This document shows positions 50,273 through 59,700 of a DNA stretch of 64,000 bases, piece after piece. Source of the stretch: Sporobacter sp963663605 (GTDB taxonomy: Bacteria; Bacillota; Clostridia; Oscillospirales; Oscillospiraceae); NCBI GenBank assembly GCA_963663605.2, contig CAXXVF010000002.1, forward strand, positions 1,302,001-1,366,000, in the 5' to 3' direction. Each line of letters opens with the position of its first letter. The first letter of the stretch is position 1. A program made the position numbers and the translations under genes. The notes under the pieces are model-generated. The model saw nothing but the letters and a program-made list of their open reading frames with translations. It was not told where the DNA came from and did not search any database.

Positions 50273-52048
50273 ATGGGTTCAAAAGATAAAGACGCGAAGA
50301 AAAAAAAGAAGAAGCCAAAGGATTATGACGCGGAAATCGCCATGATGCCGGGCGAGGACAAATACGAAAGCACAGCGTCGGAAACGCCGGAAACACCGGC
50401 ATCTCAAGACGCACCGCCGGACTTCGCGCCCGAGGCGCCCAAACGCAGACGCAGGCGCAAATGGCCGATCATTTTGATCGTCCTTGCCGTTTTGGCCGCG
50501 TTGTTTATTTTACCGAGGTTTTTTGGCTTCAACCGGACGGCGTCCGACACCGGCAGGTATGAGGCTTATACGGTCTCGCGCGGCGATATCACCGTGACGC
50601 TCAGCGGGAGCGGTACGCTGCAGCCGGCCGACGAATATACGATCCGCCCGCTCGTCTCGGGCGACATCCTCGAGGCCCCCTTTGAGGAAGGCGATATCGT
50701 CCAAAAGGACGACATGCTGTACACCGTGGACAGCTCCGATGTCGCCAGCTCCATCGAGCAGGCGGAAAACAATCTGTCGGACGCTCAAACAAATTATAAT
50801 CACGCGCTCGAGGCCCGCGACGACCTGAACATGACGTCCGGCGGCAGCGGCACGGTCGCGGAAATAAGCGTCCAGATCGGCGATACCGTGGCAGCCGGCC
50901 AGACGCTGGCAACGGTGCGCGACAGCGATGTCATGACCTTTACGGCCCTGTTCCAAAGAGAATTCGCCGAAAAGCTGCATACCGGCGACAGCATAGACGT
51001 TACATTGAGCGAGACGTTCGAAACGTTCACCGGCACCGTCACGGAAATCGACGCCGTCGACACGGTGCTGCCCGGCAGCATCATTGCGCGGGCGGTCACT
51101 GTCGAGGTCCCCAATCCCGGCGCGTTTTCAACATCACAGACGCCGTACGCCACCGTTGACGGCACATCTTCCATCTCGTGCAGTGCGTTCAGTTACAAAT
51201 ATGAAGGCCCCGTCACGGCGACCGTGTCGGGGATCGTCGACGATATACCCGAACTGGAAGGCAGCCGCGTCACAAGAGGACAAACGATCGTCGTCCTGCA
51301 CAGCGACACGGTTCAGCAGCAGATCGAGAATGCGCAGAGCACCGTGCGCGACGCGAAGTTGGCGCTTCAAAACGCGTCGGCAAATCTTGAAGACTATACG
51401 ATCAGGTCCCCCATTTCCGGAACGATCGTCGAAAAGAACCTCAAAGAGGGCGACACACTGGAGACCGGGTCAAGCGTCTGTACCGTCTTTGATCTGTCTT
51501 ATCTGACGCTCACGCTCAACGTGGACGAACTGGATATCAAGAAGGTCGCGCCGGGACAGTCCGTCACGATCACGGCCGACGCTTCCGAGGGCGCCGTATA
51601 TACCGGCGCGGTTACAAAGATCAATATCAACGGAACAACAATGAACGGTGTGACCTCGTATCCCGTCACCATCCGGATTGACAAAACCGAAGGGCTCCTG
51701 CCCGGCATGAACGTCGATGCAACGGTCACCGTGGCGTCTTTGGAAGACGTGCTTACGGTCCCGGTCGGCGCACTGCTGCGGGGCAACTTCGTACTCCTGA
51801 AATCAGGCGCCTACGATCCCGAAACCGCAGAGGCCGGTACACCGGCGGGCTTCGTATATACCGAAGTAACGCCCGGCGCGTCGAACGATGCCGACGTCGT
51901 CATCACCGCCGGCATTAAAGAGGGCGACGTCATTGCGATATTGGACACCACGCCTTCAACATACAACGCGTATCCGTTTATGATGAGCGCCGAGCAGCAG
52001 GAAGACCGTACCGAAGACAGACTCAACGAAATGACGGACGGTGATTAG
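50273..52048 (+). CDS. MacA-like membrane fusion/adaptor protein (HlyD family)
   Basis: 591 residues. A Lys-rich start, a cytoplasmic part with acidic stretch and RRRRRK (about 57-64), one membrane helix (about 64-86), and a large outer part with lipoyl/biotinyl-like halves (LVSGDILEAPFEEGDIVQKDDM, IRSPISGTIVEKN) and beta-barrel domains (about 420-540). It bridges the permease to outer envelope in monoderm relatives of MacAB. Start ATG with AAGG upstream. Its stop lies just inside the ATPase gene start. Confidence 0.87.
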   Translation: MGSKDKDAKKKKKKPKDYDAEIAMMPGEDKYESTASETPETPASQDAPPDFAPEAPKRRRRRKWPIILIVLAVLAALFILPRFFGFNRTASDTGRYEAYTVSRGDITVTLSGSGTLQPADEYTIRPLVSGDILEAPFEEGDIVQKDDMLYTVDSSDVASSIEQAENNLSDAQTNYNHALEARDDLNMTSGGSGTVAEISVQIGDTVAAGQTLATVRDSDVMTFTALFQREFAEKLHTGDSIDVTLSETFETFTGTVTEIDAVDTVLPGSIIARAVTVEVPNPGAFSTSQTPYATVDGTSSISCSAFSYKYEGPVTATVSGIVDDIPELEGSRVTRGQTIVVLHSDTVQQQIENAQSTVRDAKLALQNASANLEDYTIRSPISGTIVEKNLKEGDTLETGSSVCTVFDLSYLTLTLNVDELDIKKVAPGQSVTITADASEGAVYTGAVTKININGTTMNGVTSYPVTIRIDKTEGLLPGMNVDATVTVASLEDVLTVPVGALLRGNFVLLKSGAYDPETAEAGTPAGFVYTEVTPGASNDADVVITAGIKEGDVIAILDTTPSTYNAYPFMMSAEQQEDRTEDRLNEMTDGD

Positions 52049-52049
52049 G

Positions 52050-52769
52050 ATGACGCCGCTGATCGAGTTTAAAAACCTCTTTAAGATCTATAAGATGGGC
52101 GAAACGGTCGTTCGGGCCATAGACGGCATCAGCATGCAGATCAACAGAGGCGAATTCGTCGCGATCGTCGGGCAGTCCGGCTCCGGAAAGTCCACGTGCA
52201 TGAACATCATCGGCTGCCTCGACGTGCCGACCGCGGGCGATTATTTTCTGGCCGGTAAAAATGTCGGCCGGATGAATGACGACGCGCTGGCCGAGATACG
52301 CAACAAGACGGTCGGCTTCATCTTTCAGCAGTACAACCTCCTGCCGAAGCTGACGGTCGAGGAAAATGTCGAGGTCTCGATGCTCTATGCCGGCGTGCCA
52401 AAAAAAGAGCGCCGTGCGCGCGCTTTAGAGGTGCTTGAGCGCGTCGGGCTCTCCGATAAACTCTCAAACCGTCCCAATCAGCTGTCCGGCGGACAGCAGC
52501 AGCGCGTATCGATCGCGCGGGCGCTGGCGGGCAACCCTGCCGTCATCCTCGCCGACGAACCGACAGGCGCGCTCGATTCCAAAACAGGCCATGAAGTCAT
52601 CGGCCTGATGCAGCAGCTGCACCGGGAGGGCAACACGATCGTCCTCATTACGCATGACGCGTCGATCGCCTCCAAAGCCGAGCGCATCATCCGGCTGTTC
52701 GACGGGAATATCGTCTATGACGGCCCGACGGAAAAAGACCCCACGCACATTTCGGGGGGGATACAATGA
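52050..52769 (+). CDS. MacB/LolD-type ABC transporter ATPase
   Basis: 239 residues. Walker A GQSGSGKST, Q-loop FIFQQYNLLPKL, signature LSGGQQQRVSIARAL, Walker B VILADEPTGALD. Start 52050 with GGTGA upstream; a GTG at 52041 overlapping the adaptor stop is an alternative. Exports a peptide, drug or lipid together with adaptor and permease. Confidence 0.92.
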   Translation: MTPLIEFKNLFKIYKMGETVVRAIDGISMQINRGEFVAIVGQSGSGKSTCMNIIGCLDVPTAGDYFLAGKNVGRMNDDALAEIRNKTVGFIFQQYNLLPKLTVEENVEVSMLYAGVPKKERRARALEVLERVGLSDKLSNRPNQLSGGQQQRVSIARALAGNPAVILADEPTGALDSKTGHEVIGLMQQLHREGNTIVLITHDASIASKAERIIRLFDGNIVYDGPTEKDPTHISGGIQ

Positions 52770-53959
52770 GTATATTCCAGTCTTTTTTACTGGCTCTTAA
52801 GAACATCCTGTCCAGCAAGGTCCGCGCTTTTCTGACGATGCTCGGCATCATCATCGGCGTATCGGGCGTGATGGTCATCGTCGGCATGGGCAACGGCATG
52901 GAAAACTACATGAAGGACAGTTTCCAGAGCCTTGGAACAGACCTTTTGACCGTCAATATCATCGGCACGGGCACGTCTGAAAAAATCACCGCCGACGATA
53001 TGTACGCCCTGGTAGCGGAGAATCCCGAATACTTAAAAAACGTCTCCCCCGTCGTAAACGTACAGGGCAGCGTCAAGATCGGCAGCGAGACGCTTGACGA
53101 GACCGGCATCACGGGCGTTTCGGAATCCTATGTCTCGATGCAGAATCTGGAGCTTGAAGACGGGCGCTTTCTCCAGTACGCCGATGTCCTGAGCAGGGGC
53201 AACGTCTGTGTCGTGGGAAGCTATATCACCAAAATGTGGCTGGGCGGCGACGCCGTTGGCAAAACAATCCGTTTAAACGGGCTCAACTTTACAATCATCG
53301 GCGCGCTTTCCGAGGAATCCGAAAGCGAGGAGGGCGGCAGCGACGACGCCGTTTATATCCCCTACACAACCGCTGCAAGAATGTCGTCCACAGGGATGAT
53401 CACGAGCTACAGCTTTCAGGTCGTCTCCGAGGAACATGTAGCCGAGGCCAAGGAGGCCGTCGGCGACGCGCTGTACAACGTATACGGCACGGAGGACGCC
53501 TACAGGATCATCAGCATGTCGGAGATACTGGACATCATGACGACGATGCTCGACGTCCTGGTCGCCGTACTCGCCGCCATCGCCGCCGTTTCGCTCGTCG
53601 TGGGCGGCATCGGGATCATGAACATCATGCTTGTGTCCGTTTCGGAGCGGACGCGGGAAATCGGCATCCGAAAGGCGCTCGGCGCGAAGCGGAAATATAT
53701 CCTGCAGCAGTTCGTCATCGAGGCGGCGACGCTCAGCGCGCTCGGCGGCGTCGTGGGCATCATATTCGGATTCCTGCTGTCGTCACTGGCGACCTTTATC
53801 TTAAAACAAGCGCTTGACCCCAATCTCGCGGTCACACCTTCCGTCAACGCCATCGCCATGGCGGTAGGCATCTCCGCCGCGATCGGCATCCTGTTCGGTT
53901 ATCTGCCAGCCAGGAAAGCCGCGCGCCTCAATCCGATCGACGCGCTGCGGTATGAATAA
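52766..53959 (+). CDS. MacB-type ABC transporter permease (FtsX/MacB family)
   Basis: 397 residues. N-terminal membrane helix (LTMLGIIIGVSGVMVIVGMG), a large extracytoplasmic MacB_PCD domain (about 45-235), then three C-terminal FtsX helices with the GIMNIMLVSVSERTREIGIRKALGA signature. Overlaps the ATPase by 4 bases. Completes the adaptor-ATPase-permease set. Confidence 0.93.
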   Translation: MSIFQSFLLALKNILSSKVRAFLTMLGIIIGVSGVMVIVGMGNGMENYMKDSFQSLGTDLLTVNIIGTGTSEKITADDMYALVAENPEYLKNVSPVVNVQGSVKIGSETLDETGITGVSESYVSMQNLELEDGRFLQYADVLSRGNVCVVGSYITKMWLGGDAVGKTIRLNGLNFTIIGALSEESESEEGGSDDAVYIPYTTAARMSSTGMITSYSFQVVSEEHVAEAKEAVGDALYNVYGTEDAYRIISMSEILDIMTTMLDVLVAVLAAIAAVSLVVGGIGIMNIMLVSVSERTREIGIRKALGAKRKYILQQFVIEAATLSALGGVVGIIFGFLLSSLATFILKQALDPNLAVTPSVNAIAMAVGISAAIGILFGYLPARKAARLNPIDALRYE

Positions 53960-53971
53960 AGCAAATTTTTA

Positions 53972-54009
53972 TAAAAAAAAGGGGCTGCCGGCAGGCAGCC
54001 TCTTTTTTT
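53972..54009 (+). terminator. Terminator after MacAB-like operon
   Basis: GGCTGCC/GGCAGCC stem (53983-53989, 53994-54000), A8 before and T7 after. Confidence 0.85.
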
Positions 54010-54029
54010 GTTTGGATAATAAAAAGCAC

Positions 54030-54075
54030 TTGACAATTAGTCAGTGCTGAGTATATGATTAGTCAGTGCTGACTA
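54030..54075 (+). promoter_or_regulatory. Promoter and double palindromic operator of a PadR gene
   Basis: -35 TTGACA at 54030-54035 and -10 TATGAT at 54054-54059 (18-base spacer). TTAGTCAGTGCTGA occurs twice (54037-54050 and 54059-54072), 22 bp apart. The second extends to the perfect palindrome TAGTCAG-TG-CTGACTA (54060-54075); the first matches with one mismatch. Two sites on the same DNA face over the promoter suggest cooperative repression by the PadR protein encoded next. Confidence 0.7.
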
Positions 54076-54099
54076 TTGCTATAAAAGGGGTGCATTACT

Positions 54100-54630
54100 A
54101 TCATACCGATTTATATCCTTGGCCTTCTGCTGCAAATCAAATACCTGCACGGCTACCAAATTAAAAAAATAATCGCCGAGCGGTTAGAGGATTTCACGCA
54201 GATTAAGCTGCCTAATATCTATTATCATCTGGAAAGAATGCATGCGGACGGCCTGCTGTCCGTAACCAGTGACAAAACGGACGGCAGACCGGCAAAATTC
54301 GTGTATTCCGTCACGGAAAAGGGCGCGGACGCTTTTGCCGCGATGCTGAGGGAGCTGCTGGATTTTAATTACCGGCCAACATTTTCTTCGGACGCTGTCT
54401 TCTTCTTTTCGGAGCATCTCGACGACTCGGAAATCGCGGAGCCTCTGACAGGCTATATCGAAAAACTTCGGAAAAAGCTTGCGTATCTGGAAGAGCACAG
54501 GGCTGAAACGCTGGAATCTGTACCCGACAGCTCAAAAAAGATGGCCGACATTATATTCAGCCACCACGAGCGCCACTACCGGGCCGAACTGGACTGGGCC
54601 GAGGAAACAGCGGCGGCTATAAATTCATAA
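54100..54630 (+). CDS. PadR-family regulator with non-canonical start codon
   Basis: About 176 residues if read from ATC at 54100. The N-terminal winged helix is intact only when translation begins upstream of the first in-frame ATG (54238): IYILGLLLQIKYLHGYQIKK, then LPNIYYHLERMHADGLLSV, followed by KFVYSVTEKG and a long C-terminal helix region. Between the in-frame stop at 54082 and 54238 there is no ATG, GTG or TTG; candidates are ATT 54094, ATC 54100 or ATA 54103, with AAGGGG at 54085-54090. Starting at 54238 would remove most of the DNA-binding domain. Probably autoregulates through the operator upstream and is co-transcribed with the methyltransferase. Confidence 0.75.
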   Translation: MIPIYILGLLLQIKYLHGYQIKKIIAERLEDFTQIKLPNIYYHLERMHADGLLSVTSDKTDGRPAKFVYSVTEKGADAFAAMLRELLDFNYRPTFSSDAVFFFSEHLDDSEIAEPLTGYIEKLRKKLAYLEEHRAETLESVPDSSKKMADIIFSHHERHYRAELDWAEETAAAINS

Positions 54631-54643
54631 AGGAGGATCGATC

Positions 54644-55303
54644 ATGGTAAAGCAGAGAATTATTGAAACAAACGAGGGCATACAAAGCGAGATCACCGTC
54701 GAGATCTTTGACAGATTTTCAAAAAATATGCGGGACAAGGGCTGGAACAACGTCGATTTCTTTATAGAATCCGGCGTCGCAAACGGAGACATACTGGAGA
54801 TAGGTCCCGGGCCGGGATACGTCGGTCTTGAATGGCTGAAAAAGACGAAAGGTACAACCGTCACGGGCTGCGAGATCAGCCCCGCGATGATCCGGATGGC
54901 TGAAAAAAACGCCGGCATATACGGACTGACGGCTCGGGCCCGTTACGTTGAGGGCAACGGGATGGATTTACCGTTTTTGGATAAGTCTTTCGACGCCGTC
55001 ATCTCAAACGGCTCGCTTCACGAATGGGAAGACCCGAGGAGGGTCTTTGGCGAAATCGCACGGGTTTTAAAACCGGGCGGCGTTTACTGCATTTCGGATA
55101 TGCGGCGGGACGTCAGTCCGCTCATTACATGGCCGATCTACCTCACGACGAAACCGAAGGATATCCGCCCGGGCTTTATCTCGTCGCTCAACGCCGCTTA
55201 CACATTGCCGGAACTGCAAAACATCCTCTCCGAAACGGCCCTGAAGGACGCGCACGTAAAGAAAGACTTTTTCGGTCTGAGTATTTCCGGCACCGTATCT
55301 TAA
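54644..55303 (+). CDS. Class I SAM-dependent methyltransferase
   Basis: 219 residues, UbiE/Coq5-like Methyltransf_11 type. SAM motif LEIGPGPGYVG near 49-59, acidic residue in CEISPAMIRMA and FDAVISNGSLHEWEDP with VLKPGG post-motif. Substrate unknown. Starts 13 bases after the PadR stop with AGGAGG upstream, so it is likely the regulated partner of that PadR, as with drug- or toxin-modifying methyltransferases. Confidence 0.85.
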   Translation: MVKQRIIETNEGIQSEITVEIFDRFSKNMRDKGWNNVDFFIESGVANGDILEIGPGPGYVGLEWLKKTKGTTVTGCEISPAMIRMAEKNAGIYGLTARARYVEGNGMDLPFLDKSFDAVISNGSLHEWEDPRRVFGEIARVLKPGGVYCISDMRRDVSPLITWPIYLTTKPKDIRPGFISSLNAAYTLPELQNILSETALKDAHVKKDFFGLSISGTVS

Positions 55304-55351
55304 CTTAATTTATGGAACAAACCGGCAAAGACGGATATAAGACAGCGCCGA

Positions 55352-56482
55352 TTAACCCGATTCCCCGGATGGCGGACGCGCGCCGTCAAGCATGGTATCG
55401 TATATGTCCCCATATTCCACACGGGCCGACTGCACCGCAAACTTGATGAAGTCCGTTTTCCCCTCCGTGTAGCCGTCCCGGTCGTTCTCAAAGTCTTCTA
55501 TGAGCTCTTTCTTAAGCGATGCGTACATGTCCGCCGTCTCCGGATGCGCGCGCAGATAGTCCCGGAAATACAGCTCGTCCCAGTCGCCCGGATACCGGAC
55601 ATGTACGTGAAAGGCCTGCCCCGAAAAACCCTCCGCCGTGTATCCGCGTATAAACGTCATATGCGGCCACGGCTTTTTAGGACGGGGGTTAAGTCCGTAT
55701 CCGGCACGGCGCATAACGTCTTTCAACGCTTCCTTATCCGTGTCCCACTTGACCTCAAGCAGTATATCGACTGTCGGCTTGGCCAGTAGTCCCGGAACCG
55801 CCGTACTGCCTATATGACTGATGCGGTAAATGTTTTCCGCGCCGATAAAATGTTCGAGAACGCTCTTTTCAAGCACGTAATTGAGCGCCCACGCCTCCCG
55901 GTACGGCGACAGGATGACCGGGAACTTCCGCCACAGCTCGGGAAGGCTCAGGCGGCCCAGCACTTCCCAGTCCATATCGTTTCGGATGCGCGCATAGACG
56001 CACGAATCGCCGAGCACGCCGTCTTTAAAGACGTTCTTTTTAAGTATGCCCTCCAGCTCGAAGCCTGCTTTTTCGAGCACCCGCCGCGAGGCCTTGTTCC
56101 GCTCGAAGGGCTCGGCCGCGATACGGACGATATCGAGGCGTGAAAACGCAATCCGGCACATCAGGTAAACGGCGCGCGTCATGACGCCCTTTCCCCAGTA
56201 TGGCTCGCCCAGCCAGTAGCCAAGCTCCGCGCTCTTACGGTATACATCGTCTTTTTTAAACACGCCGATACTGCCGGCGGCCCGGCCGCCGATATCAACG
56301 GCGTATAAGATGTCCTTCGTCTCATCGGCCAGGATGCACTTCGCGATGTACGCGCGCGCGTTATCGGGCGTATAGGGATGGGGAAACAGATCACGCAGAT
56401 TGGACGCGATCTTTTTATTGTCGGCCAGTTGGGCGACGCTTTCCGCGTCTTCCGGCCGCCACGGCCTGAGCGTAAATTCCAT
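55352..56482 (-). CDS. GNAT acetyltransferase fused to GrpB/UPF0157 nucleotidyltransferase domain
   Basis: 376 residues. The N-terminal half (1-175) is a RimJ-type GNAT with the acetyl-CoA loop GYWLGEPYWGKGVMTRAV and ERNKASRRVLEKAGF. The C-terminal half (about 190-365) is a GrpB/UPF0157 domain: SLPELWRKFPVILSPYREAW, RISHIGSTAVPGLLAKPTVDILLEV with the GSTAVPG nucleotidyltransferase motif, and FHVHVRYPGDWDELYFRDYLR. Both halves look complete. Coupling acetyl and nucleotidyl transfer suggests an enzyme that modifies a small molecule, perhaps an antibiotic; this is inferred. Confidence 0.87.
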   Translation of the reverse strand: MEFTLRPWRPEDAESVAQLADNKKIASNLRDLFPHPYTPDNARAYIAKCILADETKDILYAVDIGGRAAGSIGVFKKDDVYRKSAELGYWLGEPYWGKGVMTRAVYLMCRIAFSRLDIVRIAAEPFERNKASRRVLEKAGFELEGILKKNVFKDGVLGDSCVYARIRNDMDWEVLGRLSLPELWRKFPVILSPYREAWALNYVLEKSVLEHFIGAENIYRISHIGSTAVPGLLAKPTVDILLEVKWDTDKEALKDVMRRAGYGLNPRPKKPWPHMTFIRGYTAEGFSGQAFHVHVRYPGDWDELYFRDYLRAHPETADMYASLKKELIEDFENDRDGYTEGKTDFIKFAVQSARVEYGDIYDTMLDGARPPSGESG

Positions 56483-56555
56483 AAATCAATCCTCCTCCGC
56501 CCTCATTTTTCGTTTTTATTTTCTCTCGTTCGTCCTTTTCGCTCCGGCGAAAAGC

Positions 56556-56601
56556 TTTTTTCGAAATCGCATTGCGCGTGCGTGATCGATTTCGGAAAAA
56601 A
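56556..56601. other. Hairpin in the spacer before the GNAT-GrpB gene
   Basis: TTTTTTCGAAATCG (56556-56569) and CGATTTCGGAAAAAA (56587-56601) pair with one bulge. No T-run in a position to end either neighbour clearly. Confidence 0.35.
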
Positions 56602-56679
56602 TATGAATGAAGTGGCTTCCGGGGACATGCGCATCGGAAGCCACACCTTTAAAACCGCCTCAGCGGTTTCCGCTTTTCT

Positions 56680-56716
56680 TCACTTATAGTGAAAACATCG
56701 TTTTCACTATAAGTGA
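56680..56716. other. 16-bp perfect hairpin directly after the giant pilin-cluster gene
   Basis: TCACTTATAGTGAAAA (56680-56695) and its complement (56701-56716) with a 5-base loop start right at the stop codon. It may stabilise or end the transcript of the filament operon, but lacks a good U-tract. Confidence 0.5.
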
Positions 56717-59700
56717 CTATTTCAGCTGGAACAGCTGCTGCTTTTTGAGTTCGACGGAGTCATGCACCGGAAGCATCGGATTCCCGCCGATGTGCGTCGT
56801 AATCTGCACGTAAAACTTAATCGAATAGACGTCGTCCGGTTCTAGCAGATCCAGACAATCATTAGTAAGATATATTTTATACATGTACCCGCCTTTGAGC
56901 GTTTCGACCAGCTCGCCTTCAACCTCAACGGTTCCGACCGGCGTGCCGTCAACATAATACGTTGGCAGCTCCATCCTTTCGGCGTCGTCTATACTGCCGT
57001 CGGCGTCGCCGACAAAATACGAGACTGTGATTATCTTGTTCTGGCCGATGTTCGGGTCGGATATCCTATAGTAGATGATGCGCCCATTGTCCATGGGGTC
57101 GAGCGCCGTCCCCAGCACCTCGGCATTATCGTCGTCGTAGGGCATAAACTTTTCGGTGAGGTCGGCCGTGCCGCGCGCGTCCTGCTTGATGCTGACCGTC
57201 GGGCTCTGCTCGCCCGCGCGGTAGGCCGCGATCATCGTATTGACAAAGAGCTTGGCCTCGTTGACGTACTCCGCATAATAGGGATCGTTAAAGTGCGAAC
57301 CGTCGTACAAATCCTTATCAGAAGTATGGCCAACGCCCGAATAGGTGACGTTGCCTTTATTGTAGATATAATAGGCGTTGACGCAGTCGTTCGGGACGTC
57401 GTCGTAATACGAGTTGTTGCTCGTACCGCCGCTGGACAGGCAGTACCAGACGACGATATCGTCCGTGTTCATGTTGATCTGGAAGTATTGTTCGTGCGTC
57501 ATCCCGATCTCCATGTAGCTGCCGCCGTAGCCGGTGATCGTTGTGTCCGTGCCGCCGAAATCAAGCGTATTGACATTGTACGGATACGTCGTGATCTGGC
57601 CTTTGTTGACCTGGGATACGTTCGTTGTCTCGCGTTTATCATAGGTGTTGTTTGTATAATTATAGTTGTTGCTTTTAGCAAAGCGGATGAGCGCATAGTT
57701 CGAGTAGCCCTGGAATTCGTCCACGGTCGCGCTCCGGCCGCTATTCGGCGCGAACGCGACGCTTCGCTCACACGCGAGCACAGCGGCGATATCATCATAG
57801 GACATGGATTCGCTCGTATCCACGATGTCCTTGAGGAGCGTTCCGTCTTCGCGCGCCTGCATCGTGCTGGTGACGCCGTAACGGTCGAGGCCGACCGCGT
57901 CGCGGATGACGGTGTTGAAATAGTAGCCCCAGTAGGAGGATATGTCGTTATGCGGCAAAACGCCGAGTTCATACTGATCCGACGGGTCGTCGTCGTACAG
58001 CACGTTCGAGGGGAAAGGCGCGCCCTCAGGCGGCCAGTACTGCCGCCCGTTTATCCAGTAGTACGCGCCGTCATAAGTGCCGACAACACGGTAATCGTCC
58101 GGGTTACTGTCCGCGCTCAGGCAGAAAACGATCCAGTCGTAATCCTCGGTGTCCACGGATCGGGCGCGGTTCGGCCGCTTGTCGCCACTGTCGTGTGAAT
58201 AGCTCATGTCGGAGCATACGTATCGGCTGCCGCCGATGAACTTCGTGGCGTCGATGGTCACGGACAGGTTGAATCTGTACGAGGTGCCCCATCCGTAACT
58301 TCTCACATAGTACCAGCTGTCCCAGCCGCAGGAATCGCAGTTGATATAGATGATCGTACCGGGGTGCGCGTTTTTAAACGACGCCAGCGACGTCGACGAA
58401 TAGACATTCGTCTGCTTATAGTAGCTGACGTAATTGTAGCTGTAGATATTGTTAATCTGATATATCTCGTAATTGCCGCTGTAGCCGGCTTTGGCGCTGA
58501 AATAATCCTCCTCGTTCGCCGAGTCGACGTCAGAGGCAAGGAAAACCACATATGTGGGGTTGTCCTGCTTCAGATACGGCGGCGGCGTTGGCGATTCAGC
58601 TCCGTACCAGTTGACGTTCCCGTTGATGCTCGCGTATTCCGAGGTCGTCTCGTTCCAGATAATGTCCGTACCGTCGAGTTCGATGGCATTTGGCATATCC
58701 CCCTGCGTCACCATCGGGTACGTGTAGCTCGGCACCTGCGACAGCGACGTCGTATCGTGGGTGAACAGGACACTTTTCCCGGTTGCGATATACTGAACGA
58801 TCGCCTCGGCGCTGTTTTCACCGATGCCGTCATAGCAATCGTTGAAGCCGATGATCAGCATGTCGTAGTCGTCAAGATAATCGAGAATGGCGCCGGAACT
58901 GCCGATGTCCTCCAGTTCGTCGTTTTCTATGGCGTCGATACTGACGTCGAAGTCCTCAAGGCTTTCGATAAGCTGCCCGTAGATGCCGTTTGTGACAAGC
59001 TGCTCACTCAGGTTCAGTTTGGAGGAGTATGTGTCGGCCTGCATGATCTGCAGGACGTTGATGGTCTCCTTGTCGACGCCCGCCGCGATCCGCGTATAGC
59101 CCTCCGAGGACGCGTGGATCTGGTCGGCGCCGTTTTTTATGACCTCAAGCTTCCACGGGATGATGCCGACGTAGTCGTCCGGCATCTGCCGCGTGACCCG
59201 GTATTCGATATCGGCGGAGAGCGCGTATGTCTCGCCGCCACCGTCCGTCAAAGGCAGGATCAGGGCGCCGTCGGAAACCCGGTAGACGACGATGTCGCCC
59301 AGCTCCTCGTCGGCGGCAAACCGGCCGTCTGCGTTGTTATCGATAAACAGCCGGCAGTCATACGTCGTCGAGATGGGCGTCGGGTCCGTAACGTTGCCGA
59401 TGGAGAACGTATACTCCAGATAATAATATCCGTCGTCGGCGGGCGTCATGGTCGACCCGGTCACTTCCTCATAGTCTATGGGCTTGGACGTGATATTCAG
59501 GCCGGGCTTGGAAACATTCAGGTATTGAATTAGTTCTTCACTGTTGGCCGAGCCGTTGTTAAATGACCGCGCCATGACGTTGCCGTAGTTTCCGTAAGTT
59601 TTATACATCGCCTGATACATGTATGAGCTGCTGTCCACACGACCCGTATTGATGCCGCCCCCGGAGACAAAATCTCCTGCCAGTATGAGCGGATAGCCGG

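Noticed and set aside
54238..54630. PadR gene starting at the first in-frame ATG
   Set aside because: This start removes most of the winged helix, which is encoded in frame just upstream.
58364..59533. 389-codon plus-strand frame inside the giant gene
   Set aside because: Val/Arg/Asp-rich antisense of an Asp/Tyr/Thr-rich protein; no ribosome site or motif.
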